Below, one piece after another: positions 12,871 to 26,300 of a stretch of DNA of 64,000 nucleotides (positions within the stretch are counted from its first letter, which is position 1; each line of letters starts with the position of its first letter). Origin of the DNA: Podospora pseudocomata (Eukaryota; Ascomycota; Sordariomycetes; Sordariales; Podosporaceae); assembly GCF_035222375.1 (NCBI RefSeq), contig NC_085887.1:3137501-3201500 (forward strand), in the 5' to 3' direction. The notes under the pieces were generated by a model, which had not been told where the DNA came from, did no database searches, and saw only the letters and a list, made by a program, of their open reading frames with translations. The position numbers and the translations under genes were made by a program.

Positions 12871-15800
12871 CGTCTTGTGCGGATAGAGATGCGGCCGGCA
12901 CGATGCGAAGGCTACTGTGATATTCAACGTCGACCTGGAGTGACTCAGGAGACGATGCTGCAGCTTCGGTGTCCCAGTGATCGGAAAAGAAACCTTAAAG
13001 CATGAAGACGCTTTGACAGCGCGTGTAATGCACTCAGACTTTTGGGGGCTCAAACCCCCCAAGGAAGGATGGTGGGGGAAACAGTCGATCTCGCGCTTGC
13101 AGCCGCTACAGGTACCATGGCATGCAACTCTCGACGGGTGCTCGTGCAGGCCGGACGTGACGGCACAACCTGGAGGACCTGGGAAAAGAGGACCGCGTGG
13201 GGAGACAGAAACGACTTCTGCCGGAATCACCAACTTTGTGCCGCGGGGTCCAAGCAGGGCAGCAGGGAAGACGGCGGCCGGGGACCGGAGAACCTATGCG
13301 GAGCTTTCAGCATTGAAACCCTACTCACATCATCTGTGGATATCTTAGACCGGAGGATTTGGTCTTAAGAGCGGAGGGATTGGCGAAAATCCCGTGGTTC
13401 GTCTTAGGTTTTCCAAAGACACAGAGGGAGGGTCGTATGTCCCTGGCAGGACGAGGCCGGCACTTGGGTATATTCGGACGCGTTAAGACAGCCAGTCCAT
13501 TGTCCGGGCGAACAGTTGTTCGGATGTGCGTATGATGAACCAGACCTATACTAGGTAGGTAGGCGGAGGTATCCGTCAGCCAAACGTGGCTGCAGTGTTC
13601 TCAAACGCGAGGTTTCGAAAACTTCAGTGAGTTGCAGCCACTCAGTTGGCTGGCAGGTGGCTCTCCAGGTGGCATCGGCGGTATCAGTGGCATGGGGGTG
13701 GTCCAAGCGCCGGTGCCGAACCACACAGAAGTGCTTCAAAACACAGCAAGTCGCTTCAAGTATGTTTCTAGGAGAACTTTGAGGTGAGCCCTGAGCCCTG
13801 AGTGCCCGTGCTGTCGTCGGCGGTAGTTTTACCACGTCGTAGTAGCTGCAAGATACCCGCCGCGCGATGTTGAAAATAGCCACGGAGCCTCTCGAGACAA
13901 GAAACACCACGACCGAAGCGAACATCCAAGCTGAGGTCACTTGCAAAGTCCCAGAACGATGTGGGGTAGTAGGTATACCTACCTAACCTTACCTTGGTGT
14001 TCCAGGTTAGCAGAGCACAACCCGGAGAAATTCTCATCCAAACATCGGTCACGGTTCCTTGGGTCTGGACCTTGGCTGCGATTATGCGGCGGGTGTCACC
14101 AGCAGCGCACCTCACCTCGTACACGACCACCCTTTGTTTTGAGCTTATAGCTATCACCTATCTACCTACTCCTAAGCAGACCAGCTGAATGAAGGTAGGC
14201 CCTACGGACGCGCCCTTCCGCAGCCCGGGCAGCCCTTCGACGGATCCAGGAACCCACGAATATAGTGGATATTAAAAAGGTGTGTCAAACCCTCGGCTCC
14301 ATCTCTCAATCCGTCTCGCTACGCATATGTCGGCCTGCTGGTGGGGTTGGACCTCAGGTCAAGGTGGTTACTGATCCCACATGCAGACTTGCAGCCGGGC
14401 AAACCCCCTCTTGATCGACGGAAACACTCGTTTCGTTCTGGCCATCCCTCAGAGGAAACTGTTTTCACATCCAGTCCGGTTTCATCCAACCGTCACCCGC
14501 CATTGCGGACTGGTTCTTGATCCAGGGCCTCTCCTTCCTCTGGGAAACTGGCACGCTCTCGTGGCATGTGCTCCGACTGATGATGTGCTTGCCAGTGGCG
14601 CATACTGAGGCACCAAGAGGACCCCCCCTAGCGTCTGGATGTGGCACGGTGAGCAGCTTGCAGCAAGCTCCCTGTCTGCACTTGGGCTTGCTTGGAAGCA
14701 TATGCTGTGTGCTCAGCCATAGAACCACCCTCCCGTCTACCTCTCTTCGGTCATGCTTCCGCTTGGTATAGATTTCAGTCTCCAAGTCCGAAGACGATTA
14801 GGTTCGGCAACTGTTGATTGGTGTCTTCGTCTGGAACACAGCCTAGGCAACCGGCCTATGTGTACGTTGACCAGAAAAGACGCTATGCATTGGCCACGAG
14901 TTCAGATGGCAACCCACCAACCAAGTTGTTCAGCAAACATGCACAAGACTGCAAGTAAGCCGCCCTGATAGCTGGCTTCCGTCGACCATGTAGCACTCTC
15001 GAATGTCGTTTCGGGTTTCTGACTCACGAAATCAGTTCAAAGCATGGATGTATAGGTAACCACAAGCTCCATCTCAACCATCAAGCCACCGGTGGCCCAA
15101 CACGCCTCGTACTTCGCCAACCGGGAAGCGGCCAAATCCGCTACAACGAGGTGTGGCGCGCTCGGGTCCCAGCAAGGCCCCTTGTTCAGAGAGATTTATA
15201 TCTTCCCGGTCTGACGATGACCTGAAACAACACCAACTCCTACCCAATGAGCCTTGTTATTTCACGGGCGAGTGAAGCACTTTCAGTGCCATGGGAAGCA
15301 ATGTCACACCATGTGATCTCCCGTACGGACTCGGTCATATTTGAGACCACTTGTACATATGTGCCGTGGCATCTTGCCGCCCTTGGAGAGCATCATTACC
15401 GCCTTCTTCGTTGGGGATCATGTTGCTGATTGACCAAGACAGGATTTGAAGAGTCCAAGTCGAACACAGCACGCACCCGGTCAAGTCAACACCACCCACC
15501 ACCCAGCCAGTCTGGGCAGGTCAAAGACAAAGTGAGACTCGGCACCAAGTGTGGTCGCCAATCTGTGCACAGCATGCGCAAAGACTTTCGGCAAGTGCTT
15601 AGTTCGGGCGAGTTAATGATATTGACTGTTGTCCCGAGTATCACATTCCAGTAGAGCTGCTAATCACGTCGTCAAGCATAGTCAAGTGCTCTTGCCCTCT
15701 TCAAATGGACCTGACTTATTCGAGATGTTCTATATGTCATATATTCAGGTCCTGTACACAAGTCTGCACCGGCCCGGCCTGAAATACGACCTTGATCTGA

Positions 15801-18745
15801 GCCGATCTGGTCTCCGATATGAGGCTCACGGAACTCCTAGATTGTGGCACGCAACACCAAGCTCCGTTTCACACAGCCCACGGCATCCTGCCCGGAGCTG
15901 GACACGGGTGGGAGGTCTAGTTTGTGACATTCGTCTGAACATAGAGTTGACAAGCCGGGCGAAGTGTTTAGATACATGCCTGTTTCGCCGTAAGCTGATG
16001 CTTTTGCTCCCACACACCCACACGGCCAACGGCTGCCGATATGCCATTGGCTCCCCGCAGAAACTGAGCGCATGGCCCCACCACGTCTGCCGAGCTTCGA
16101 GAACGATTGCCTGGAAGTGATAGGCTGGCCGGACTTCCGATGTACGGAGAGACGCGTGTGTAGCACGAGTCTCTCTCTCCACAAGACAGGATAAAAGACG
16201 ACAGCCCACTGGCTCTTGTCTTGGGGGGGCGCCGAAGAAGTGCAGCAAGCAAAGCTCCGCCCGAGGGACTGGTGGACGTGCCAAGCGCTGCTCAACCGTA
16301 TTTTCGCGCTCATCCTTCCCGCCTCGTGTTTTGTGGTTGCTTGCTTGGATGGTTTGCGGGTTGCAGCATGAGGGATGGATGGCCAAGTCAATTCTAGAAA
16401 CCCTGCCGAAAGGACCTCCTCTGAGCAACTAGTACGCCCCCCCCCCTGAACGTCTGCTCCTGGCTGTGGGAATAATGAAATTTTTTGTTGCTGACTCTCG
16501 GTTTACCTATTAGGCCACTGCCGGTACTTTGCGCAAGTTTAAACCACCCTTGTTACCCTCGTACCAAGGCGAGTGCGAAGAGGGTGGGTGGTGCAAGGTA
16601 GGTATCAAGGTGGTCAAGCATACAACAGCCCCCCCATTTTTTCCGACTTGGGATGTGAGCTATACCACACTGGCTGTAGCGCCAGAACAACGCTCTCCGC
16701 CTCCAGTTCTTGTTTCTACCGCATGCCGTTACATTCTGTGGCACGGGTGGTCCCAAGCAATGGGGAAGGGAAGTAGTGTCGTATGTAGGTCAACAACACC
16801 TTTGATCACCTGTGACCTCTCTCCTCTCTCCTCAATGAAGCTCTTATTAGGCTCTGGTTGCAATACCACAGATTGGCAAAGTCTGGAACCGATCTGGTTT
16901 TAGCAGATAAAACTGGGGTTGCTGATAATCAGGGCTCATATTGATATTAGGAATTCGAACCCGCCACTTTTTCTGTCAATGGGAGCATGGGCTGCCAAGC
17001 CGGTACAGACTAGTAGGATGGACGAGGACAGTATAGGCAACAGGGTGTGGCTCACACACTGCACACATCAGCCACTGCCCTGTTTCCTGGCTTGGCGATA
17101 TTCATGTGTGTCCGTTCGCATTGTTCACTGGGAGGGACCGCAAGGTTGTAGGACCTTCCGAATAGGGACGGCAAGGCGGGTTGCAACTGGACGAGACAAA
17201 CACATTGAGGACGGAGGGAGAGGAATAAAAGGTGGGGTTGGCTCCGAGGCCTAGCTGGTGGATGGTGTAGGGGTTTGTTGTTGTTGCTGTGGCTGGGGTT
17301 TTTTCGTGGCTCTCGTTCAAGGAAGATGTTTGTTCGCTGCTAGCGCTTCAACAGACTAAGGTGGCCCGACTTGGAAAAGCCTACTTCATCCCGGGTTCAG
17401 TCGTCGAATACCGGAGAGAGGGGCCCATGAAGAGGCGACAAAAGTACCACTGCCCAATTGCTTCCCCCGTCGTCGTCGTTTCAGCAGAGTAGGTGGGTAG
17501 ACTGAGACATGGCTACTTTGCTGGTATAGGTGGTAGGTAAATGTAGATAGGTAGATGATAGGTAAGCGGATCTCCGACACGTGTGAGGAGGGAGTGAGGG
17601 TTGGGGTTGTGTGACCACGCGTCCTGGATGCAGTGTGGCGAGCGACAGAGGACGAATCAGAGATGGTTCGGGGTTGACGCCTGTGGCTTGGGAAGGGAAG
17701 GGGGGGGGTGTACATTTTCTCTGTTGTGAGGAGTTGTCGGAGTGGCTGGATTGGGCTCTATGAGAGGAGATCAGAAGACGATGACAAGAGCCGGGGACTT
17801 GTGATGGAGGAAGAAGAACAGAGAGTAAGTTCTAGTTGAGTGATGGTGAGATGAGCTGAGGATGGGTTGTACTGCTGGTTTATTCTCCCGAACCAGAAAT
17901 AAGCGCTCCCCAAAAAGCGTCAACACATATTCTCACGATAATACCTATCTGGCCATTCGAGCTGACTGAATCTGGCTTGAACTGGACTTTTTCAAGTTCG
18001 ATGGTTTCTCGACTTATGCGATTTCCTTGCCGTACCTATGCACCACTCACTGCCAAACTCCATACCTAGAAAGTATAAATGCGAGGAATTTTATCTTTAA
18101 TCTCTTTGGAATCTTGCTACCTTAGGTAAGTAGGTAGATACGTGCTTCCCTCAGCACCATCCCATCAGCTACTCATCGACACTCTTGCCTCCGCGCACCG
18201 AACAATTACCAATAGGACCAACCCAAGACACCCCCGGATTCAGGAGAGAAATGACACAGTGACTGTTCTAGAAACACAACAAAGTCTGACAGAAGATGAC
18301 TTCCAATTTCAACATCAGCTGGCTCAGATAGGACATTGCCGAATACCGCACAAGTCCACACCTGGTGAAGAGGGCATGCAATCAACACATGGGGACCCCC
18401 TGACGATGAAGACCTGATGGGGGCTGTGAGGCTTCTCGGTATCTTGACTCCGGAAAGACTTTTGCCCATGATTCGAGACAAATACCTATATGCATTGCGA
18501 GGAAGAGTTGGGTGGGAAGGATGAGTGCAGGTCGGGGTTTTATAGGACACCTAGAGTTTGAAGAGCTGTCTTTTACATGCGCTTTGCTAATGACTTTCGA
18601 GGTGGCATGTTGTATACAGGTACCTGCAAACCCTGTTTGGAGATTTCTAAACGAGTTTTAACTTAAAGGACCCAGACGATAAACATTCATATTAAAACGA
18701 GAAAATAGCATCTAATAACCCGGACTCTAATACAAATAAACCTAC

Positions 18746-18786
18746 CCCAGACCCAACCCAGACCCAACCCAGACCCAACCCAGACT
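18746..18786. repeat. 11-bp tandem repeat (CCCAGACCCAA)
   Basis: Three full copies and a partial fourth copy of an 11-bp unit, identical except at the last copy, in intergenic DNA downstream of the histidine kinase gene. Confidence 0.9.
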
Positions 18787-19833
18787 CATCCAAGACGTCA
18801 CGAGGACAAGACCCAGACTCCGCTTCTTCTAGTAAAATTACGTTGGTAGATGAGGAAGGGTAGAGGGGTAGTTGTCAAGAAGGGAGTGAATGGTATGCTG
18901 GGAGATAGGGAGTTGTAATTCCTTTTAGATTTTGGGTTAAGAATTCGGGTTTTATTCTTGTGGGTCTTGGATAAGTTTTTGGATGACCAACAGAGACACA
19001 AAGCTGGCCACTTATTCATGGTGCGGGCGTTGAAGCTGCAGTGGGCTTGCCCGCAGCCGGTTATCCAGAGCTTCTAGACCTGGGTGCCACGACGAGGAGG
19101 ATTGAATTCCACAGCGCCTCCAGCAAAACACGGCCCACGCGAGAGCATGCTCCGGCTTAGGGTTTTGCTCCGTCTTTCGAAAGAGCCAGATAGGCACTGA
19201 CCATCAAGGAGATCTTTCGTAGCCCGTGTAAGAGCCCGCTTGGGAGTGGGAATGGCGGTAAATCACCACCAAGGTCCTATGTGCCGGCTGCAGAAGGTCT
19301 ATTAGCAGAGGACTACTGCTGCGCACGACTCGATGAACGATCGTTTTAACAGGAAATAAAAGAAAGGGGAGTTGGCGAGAATATATACACCACTATGCTG
19401 CGTCGTAGTCGTCGACTTGAACTGTCCTTTCCCTTCATTCTTCTGATAATTCTCGGCAGTTACTCATCCCGCCTCGGGCTGGTATAAGACAACGACTGTC
19501 ATCCAACCCAACTACAAACCCCATATCTCAACCTTAACAACTACACCCGAGATATAACCCCCCCAAACCACCCCTCCCTCACCTTCCTCCCACCTCCCCC
19601 TTTTCTCACCACATCCCAAAAGTACCAACCCCTCACCACTACTAAACACACAGATATCCCATCAAAACAGAATCCCAATGTTCATATCTCTCTCTTGTTT
19701 CCTAATCAACACACACCAAAAACACGCTATAATGCTAGGTACCTACATCCCTTTTCTTTTCCCTTGCCAAATTCCTGCCCGGTTTTTCATTATGAAAGCG
19801 ATATTTTTCTTTCCACCATGATGATTGATGAGC

Positions 19834-19891
19834 AAGTAAGTAAGTAAGTAAGTAAGTGAGTAAGTAAGTAAGTGAGTAAGCAAGTAAGTGA
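19834..19891. repeat. TAAG tetranucleotide microsatellite
   Basis: About fourteen copies of an AAGT/TAAG unit with G and C substitutions. It lies about 500 bp beyond the histidine kinase stop codon. On the plus strand it reads as serial GTAAGT, which mimics splice donors. Confidence 0.9.
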
Positions 19892-20396
19892 GGATGGATG
19901 TATAACAACTAAAAGAAGAAAGCGTATAAGAAATGAAACCCTTCCCAACCCCCCCCTTTCTCTTAACTTCTCCTCCCCATCAACACAAACACCAATCATA
20001 AATAAAAACCCAAAAAAACCCAAAACCCAAATACACCCTGGGATATCATGCATATAACACACCAAAAAACAAAAACGCATACAGGAAAATAAAAAGGGTT
20101 GAACGAATAAAACAAAACATCATGAGATGCCTGTTGTAGAAAAAACTCAAGACAAAGAAAAAAGTTTTACACCAACTATCCCTCCCTCCCTCCCTTGCCT
20201 AAACCTGCCCAAAAGCCCAGACAAATAAATACCCTGTCCTAATGATAATCATTGATTCCCAAAAACAAAAAAACCCTCCCATTCCCTTGTTTCGTTGTTG
20301 TGTGTTGCCATAATGTAATCGAATAATTCCCTGATAGTAATTCCAACTTGTTCCACTCCCATCCCATCATCCCCTTATTCCCCCCCCCCTCCTTCC

Positions 20397-23300
20397 TCAA
20401 AAAAACTTGGACAGCGCCTGGTTCAAATTAATAAAATCCATCGGCTTCGCCACATAGTCGCTAAACCCAGCCTCCACACACTTTTCCTGCACGTCGCTCA
20501 TGACATTCGCGCTGAGCGCAATAATCGGCAGCGTCCTGTTCTTGTTGTTTGGGTTCTGGTTTGTTGGAACAAAGCTCCTCCCGGTCCTCTCGTCCTCCAT
20601 CAGGTGCTGAATTTCCCACGCTCTAATCTCCCTGCAGGCTTGATACCCGTCTTTTCTGGGCATGTGGAGGTCGCACTGTTCAGTGGTTAGTGATGGGAAA
20701 AAAATAAAAAAGTGACGAGACAAGAAGACATACCAGAATCAACGAATAATACCCTCTCCCCCTCCCAAACACCATATCAGTGCACTCGACCCCATCCGCC
20801 GCCAGTTCCACCTCCACTCCAACCCTCTTCAGATACTTTGACAAGACCTTTTGATTAACCGGGTTATCCTCCACCAGCAGCACCTTGTACCCCTTGTTGC
20901 CCATGCGCCTTTCCATATCAACGTAGCTCTGTCGTTGAAATTCTACCAACTGCTGTGCCGTCGAGCGGTTCCGATCAATACTCAGATCGCGCTCCTTGCC
21001 CGGGTCGAAAATCACGGCAAACCTCGACGGTTTGACTGGCTTGTAGATATAGGTCACCTTGCCGTCGGAGAGCATGTCGTCATACTTTGTGCCCGCTACC
21101 TGCTTGATGACTGCCTGTCGCTGGACCGAGTCCGAAAGAATAAGAATGCTGGTCTTGCCCAGCATGCTCGATCCCGAAATCCTGTCCATCAGACTGATAA
21201 TATCTTCAGGCGTGGGCAGGTTGACAACAATGTGCGTGAAATTCACCGACTCCTCACCACCGATCAAGCCGCGGGCCTCATCCACAGATGATACCGCAAC
21301 GATCTGATGGGGGACGTCCTTGGGCAGCGTCTGCTCAATGTGCTTGGTAGTCGCCTCCCGGCTGTGCGTTTGAGGGCAGATGATCAAGATAGAGTACAAG
21401 GGCGGGCGATAGTTGGCCACAACACTTGGCCGTTTCGAGTCCAGGGGTATCGGGGTAGTACCTGGAGATATCCGGTGGGCCGGCATCTCCAACTTCATCT
21501 GCGACAGGTCCTGCCCGCTAGCTCGAGCAGCTTCACTGAAACGAGCCAGTCCGCTGACAGAAGATAGCGACGACCTCTCGGTAGTTTGAGTCCGACCAGA
21601 GGCTCCGGAAAGCTCCGAGCTACCACTAGAAGCCATGGTCGGTGACCTGTATGCCGAGTCTGTCGTCTGCGGGCTGATGGCCTGCACATGCTGGAAGGAA
21701 TCCCGCACGGCAGACTCTGTCGAGCTTACGCTAACCTCCCGCATGAGCCCAGGTGTCGGTTGAGGAACCGCCGAGCCATCGGGATGGTCCGTGTCAGTCG
21801 GCAGCCCAAATCTCGCCGTGAACGTAAACGTGGACCCCTTGCCAGGCACGGCCGTGCCGTTCATGGTGCCACCATGCAGCTCAGCCAGCTGGCGCGAAAT
21901 GACCAGCCCGAGTCCGCTTCCGCCGTGCTGTCTAGTGCTGCTTCCATCGATCTGACTGAAGGGCTTGAAGATCAGCTCAGCCTCCTGCTCGGTAAAGCCC
22001 CTGCCCGTGTCAATCACAGAAAACTCCAGCATAATCTCAGCTTCCCCGAGCTCGACACCCTCAGGGACGATGACTTTACACCGACTGAAAACCTCCCCCT
22101 GACTGGTGAATTTGATAGCATTGCCGATGACATTGAGCAGGACCTGGCGGATACGGACCTTGTCTCCCTTGACCCACGCCGGAACGTCCTCTTCCACAAC
22201 ATAGTTGAGTTCCAGACGCTTCGCAATGGCCATGGTCGACACCAGCTCATTCACATCCTCGATCAGCGACCGGGTGTGGAACCACTCAAAGTTCAACTTC
22301 ATCATCCCCGCATCCACCTTGGACAGGTCCAAAATGTCGTTGATAATCATCAGCAAGCTGTTGGCGCTGGTCTGGATCGTGTTGGTGTAATCGCGCTGCT
22401 CTTCGTTCAGTGTCGTGTCCTGCAAAAAGCTGACCATGCCGGATATGCCGATGAGAGGCGTCCTGATCTCGTGAGACATGTTGCTGAGGAAGCGACTCTT
22501 TGAGTCCATAGCCTCCTTCAGCTTCGTCTCGAGCAGTTTCAAGTCGTTGATGTCCGTGGCCGACCCAAAGAAGGAACTGACACCATTACCAAAGTCGACG
22601 TTATCGATCTCAACACAGCGTACGAGATGCCACCGGTACTCGCCGCTCTTAGAGCGCAACCGTATCTCGGTGGTGTACGAGAGCCGCCCGCTGCTGTCGG
22701 TCGAAACGCGAATCACGCCCTTCCTGGCAAGCTCGGTAAGATTGGCAGTCGAGAGCTCGTAGACCGAACCGCTGCTCGAGCTGTTATGTCGGGACAGCGC
22801 CTGGTGGATGCCGCGAATGTTGGCATCGGGGGCGGTGCTCGAGGGCCTTGTCGATTTGGCAGACTTGATAGACATCCTGTCAATCGAGATAGAGTGCGCG
22901 TGGCCTTTGTTCTCATTTTTGAAAAGAGGACTTGGTGACCTCTCCGGGGGGATTTGGCACTTTGCAAGATCGTCAGGATGAACAAAGTCCATGAAGCCAA
23001 GACCCAGGACATCCTCAAACGTTTGGCCTGTGTAGGACAGCCACTGTTCGTTGGCGAAGGTGATCCCCTCGTCTTCGGTGGCGGTAAAGATGATCTGGGG
23101 AATTAGGTTGGCGAGCAGTCGATGCTTGGCTTCCGACACTTCGATTTCCTCTTGACGCGCAGCCCGGAGCTCCGCAATGTGTTGATCGTGAATGTCCATG
23201 TAGGAGCCCAGGAACTGCATGATGACACCTCTCTTGTCCTTGGAGGCGACAGCCCTGGCGTAGAACCACCGATAGGCACCGTCAAACCGCCGGATGCGCA

Positions 23301-26300
23301 CTGTTCTCGAAAACTGCTCACCTGTCCTTACTGACTGGCTCCAGAACTTGAGATACTCGTCCCGGTCGTCAGGGTGTATGCTCCCCCAGGGATCGGCCGC
23401 TAGATCGCCAGATGTTTGGCCCCGATACGAAAGGAACCTGCTGTTGACCCAGACTATTTCACCTGTTTGCGGGAGAGCGACAAAGACGTGAGCCGGTAAA
23501 GAGTCCAAGATGAGACCTTTTAGCTTGTCCGACGGCGGTGTCATCTCGCCCTGGGACAACGACCCGGCCCTCGAAGGTGCTGCTACCGAGCCAGAGCCTC
23601 TGCTAATGGTGGAGCTCGGAGGAAGAGATTGAAAAGTAGCCGCAAAATCGGCACCGTACGAGTGAAGCTGGGTATGGGGACGGGCTGCCCCTGGAGTCCC
23701 AGGAAACTGTTGTTTCTTATCCCCCACCCCCGCACTGATTTTCTCATTGGAGGAATCCTTGAGCTCTTTGGCACCCGGCCTCCTGGATTCTTCCGAGCTT
23801 CGACGGGCACCATCGATCACCTCAGGCTGTCCTGGGCTGAGCAAAGCTGCATCTTGTTTGCCCCCCGACAGCCTCGATGACGATCTTCTCTCAGCCTCTC
23901 TCGAGTCCCGTGTGGGACGCTGAGTCCCAGCTCCCATTTTCGATACCGAGCTAAAGTAGCTGTCTGCGTTCACTGGGGCAGGGCTGGCAGTAGGTCCACC
24001 CCTCAACAATCCCATTGCCGTTGGCTCCCACCCGGGAGTTCCTGCTGGTGAGCCAGCCGTACTACGAGAAGGCCCAGAGTAGTCACTTGGACTGGTGATA
24101 CTGCCGGCCAACGAACCTCTAGTTGCGTCCTCGGCATACGCCAGTGAAGCGAGGGCAGTCGGGTCGGCAAGTGGTCTTCCATCTGGACCCAGAGCGCCAA
24201 AGCCTGCGGTTTGTGGCCGCCTCTTTTGCAGCCCATTCAGTTCAATCTCGAGGTTCGTGTAGTGACGACACAAGGAGAAGGATGTGGCGAGATGGGGGGC
24301 GAGATGGTCGAGAGAGTGGCGAAAATTGGAAGGATACGGGATGATGGGGCTCAGAATCGATAGGATTGCGATTGGCGCGTGTTTCTCCTTGGGAGGTCTT
24401 TCCGGTGAGGAATTGGGAATCGCAGAAGCATCCCCGGATCTGTTCCGCGCGGATATCTTCTGCTCCATAAGAGAAGGATCAAGCTTGAAAGTCGGATTCG
24501 GTTTGGATAGGAGCACGTGCGTCAGGGGAATGTGCAGCACAGTCCATGAGTTATCCATCCCGATCGCTTCGGGCGGCCTTATGTCCGTATAATCCACAGG
24601 AGCAGAGGCAGGATTGAAAGAGTCCTCGTCCACCATGGCGTCGGTGAAGAACGGGTTCTCATTAGGATCAGCCCGCACCGCAGGCGAGGGGGCTGGGGAC
24701 TGCGACCAGGGTGATGGTGGAGTTTGCTCATATTCCTCGTAGCGTGGGTTGGCTGCTTTTGGCCTGTCTTCATCCATCCGGGACCCAGCACCAGACCCCT
24801 TCTTGTCCAACCCGACTTTGGGAGCTCTGTTCATGGCTGGCGAGAAGGTGGTGGCGCTACTGAGAAGCGACGAAAGCTTGGAGGCAGAATCAGACCGAGG
24901 CCTTCTCCCGGATTTGCGGGTACCCTCGGGGGATTTTGGCCGGGCGGGTGTTTTGGGCTCTGGCACTTTGTACTCTGCTGACCCTGGAGCAAGATAGGGG
25001 TAGTTCCTCGTGAGCGCTACAACCCGGCCACGCTCTAATACCCGCATTACCCCATTGTGATCGATCAACGGGTCGGCCTCGTAGTCAAGCGCTTGCAGGA
25101 CATTCAAGATTTTGCCATTCCCCTTTCTCGGCGCTGTAATGGGCGCCTCCCAGCTTGGAATATCCTGTTGCTGTTGTTCCTCCAATGCATCGTGTTCCTC
25201 CAGAGCCTGCCGGTTCAGAGCAGTGGTGTTGTGGTCGTCAAGATCGTCATGAACTTCGAGTGTGGGAGCCGCATGACTTGTTTTGCTCCTAGAAAGAAAA
25301 TGAGGTCGTCGAGAGGCAGGCTGGGGCGCTCGTTCGTTGGCCGCAGTGCGTGCTTCCTTTCTGTCCTCGTACGAAGTGTAGGAATGCCTGCTTTGCAACC
25401 CCGGGCGGGCCGGCGGCTGCTGCTGTTGTGTCGGTGACTCTGGAGGATGGGAAAGGCCTTCGGAAAGATCGTCGACACTGCTCGGCATAAGACTCGACCC
25501 CTTGGCGAGATAACCCAGGCTTAAAACATCCTCCCTGTGAGCATTGTAAGTCGCCTTTTGGCCCCATGGAACGTTTTCAATATCGGTTGAATCTGCTGGA
25601 ACAGCCAGTGTGACCCTTTCAGCCTTGTACACATCAACCATGATCTGCACCACCGTGTTCCACCACGCATCCAGTCCCGGTTCCGCGGCAAGCATCAATG
25701 TAAGGTCATAAAGGTTAGGACTTGGGAACTCATACTGCTCTTCCGTAGACTGGGAATATCCTGGGGGCAGAAACGTGGTGGCCGACGCCGGGGTGGATGG
25801 GTTCGAAAGAAAGCTGTCCTGGCCTTTGAAGATATCAAAACCATGCTGGGGACCTTTGGGCGGCACGGTTGGCGAGAGCGTCGTGAACGGCCGGTGTATC
25901 GATGGTGGTATCATACTTGGAGGAGCCATGCGAGGAAAGGGATAGGAAGGCGTGCCGGCCACCGGGCCGGGTGTATATCCTCCTCGAACAGTATTACCGG
26001 ACTCGGTAGACGATGTCAGGGTGGCGTCTGAGCCGGACGAATGGAACATTGCTGGTGGTGAGATCTCCTCCTGAATAGGAGAGACGCGAACGGGTCCAGG
26101 CATGGCGAGAGCCTCACCTCTCGAAGGAGCCTCTCGTCTCTCGATATGTCGAGCTAGATTTTCCCGGTACTCGTCCAACTTCCGCTGAGCGTCCCTCGGC
26201 TCCGCCTGACCACCGAGCTTTCCTGCCCTACCCTGCTTAACCTGTGCAGGACCAATCTCATTTCTTGGCGTGGTGTCGTTATCGCGCGGCCTGGGTGGAC

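Larger units (their letters stand above)
10682..20396. other. 9.7-kb gap between two minus-strand genes, no supportable gene
   Basis: This is the 5' side of the Pro/Gln-rich gene and the 3' side of the histidine kinase gene. I found no open frame with family motifs. The longest frames, near 15.6-16.4 kb, are overlapping antisense pairs of ordinary GC-rich sequence. It contains a TGTGTGTC repeat, an 11-bp tandem repeat near 18.75 kb, a TAAG microsatellite near 19.85 kb, and homopolymer C or G runs. The base composition is not AT-rich, so there is no sign of a block inactivated by repeat-induced mutation. Candidates for its content are far-upstream leader exons, enhancer-like regulatory DNA or non-coding RNA. 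Confidence 0.5.

Noticed and set aside
15629-16428. Overlapping plus and minus open frames of 163-200 codons
   Set aside because: They are antisense to each other, lack motifs and splice signals, and fit chance in GC-rich DNA.
16945-16970. B-box-like GGTTCGAATTC on the minus strand
   Set aside because: The T-stem does not pair and no A-box lies at the right distance.
18746-18786. CRISPR-like short repeat array
   Set aside because: The 11-bp units are directly adjacent with no spacers, and the genome is eukaryotic.
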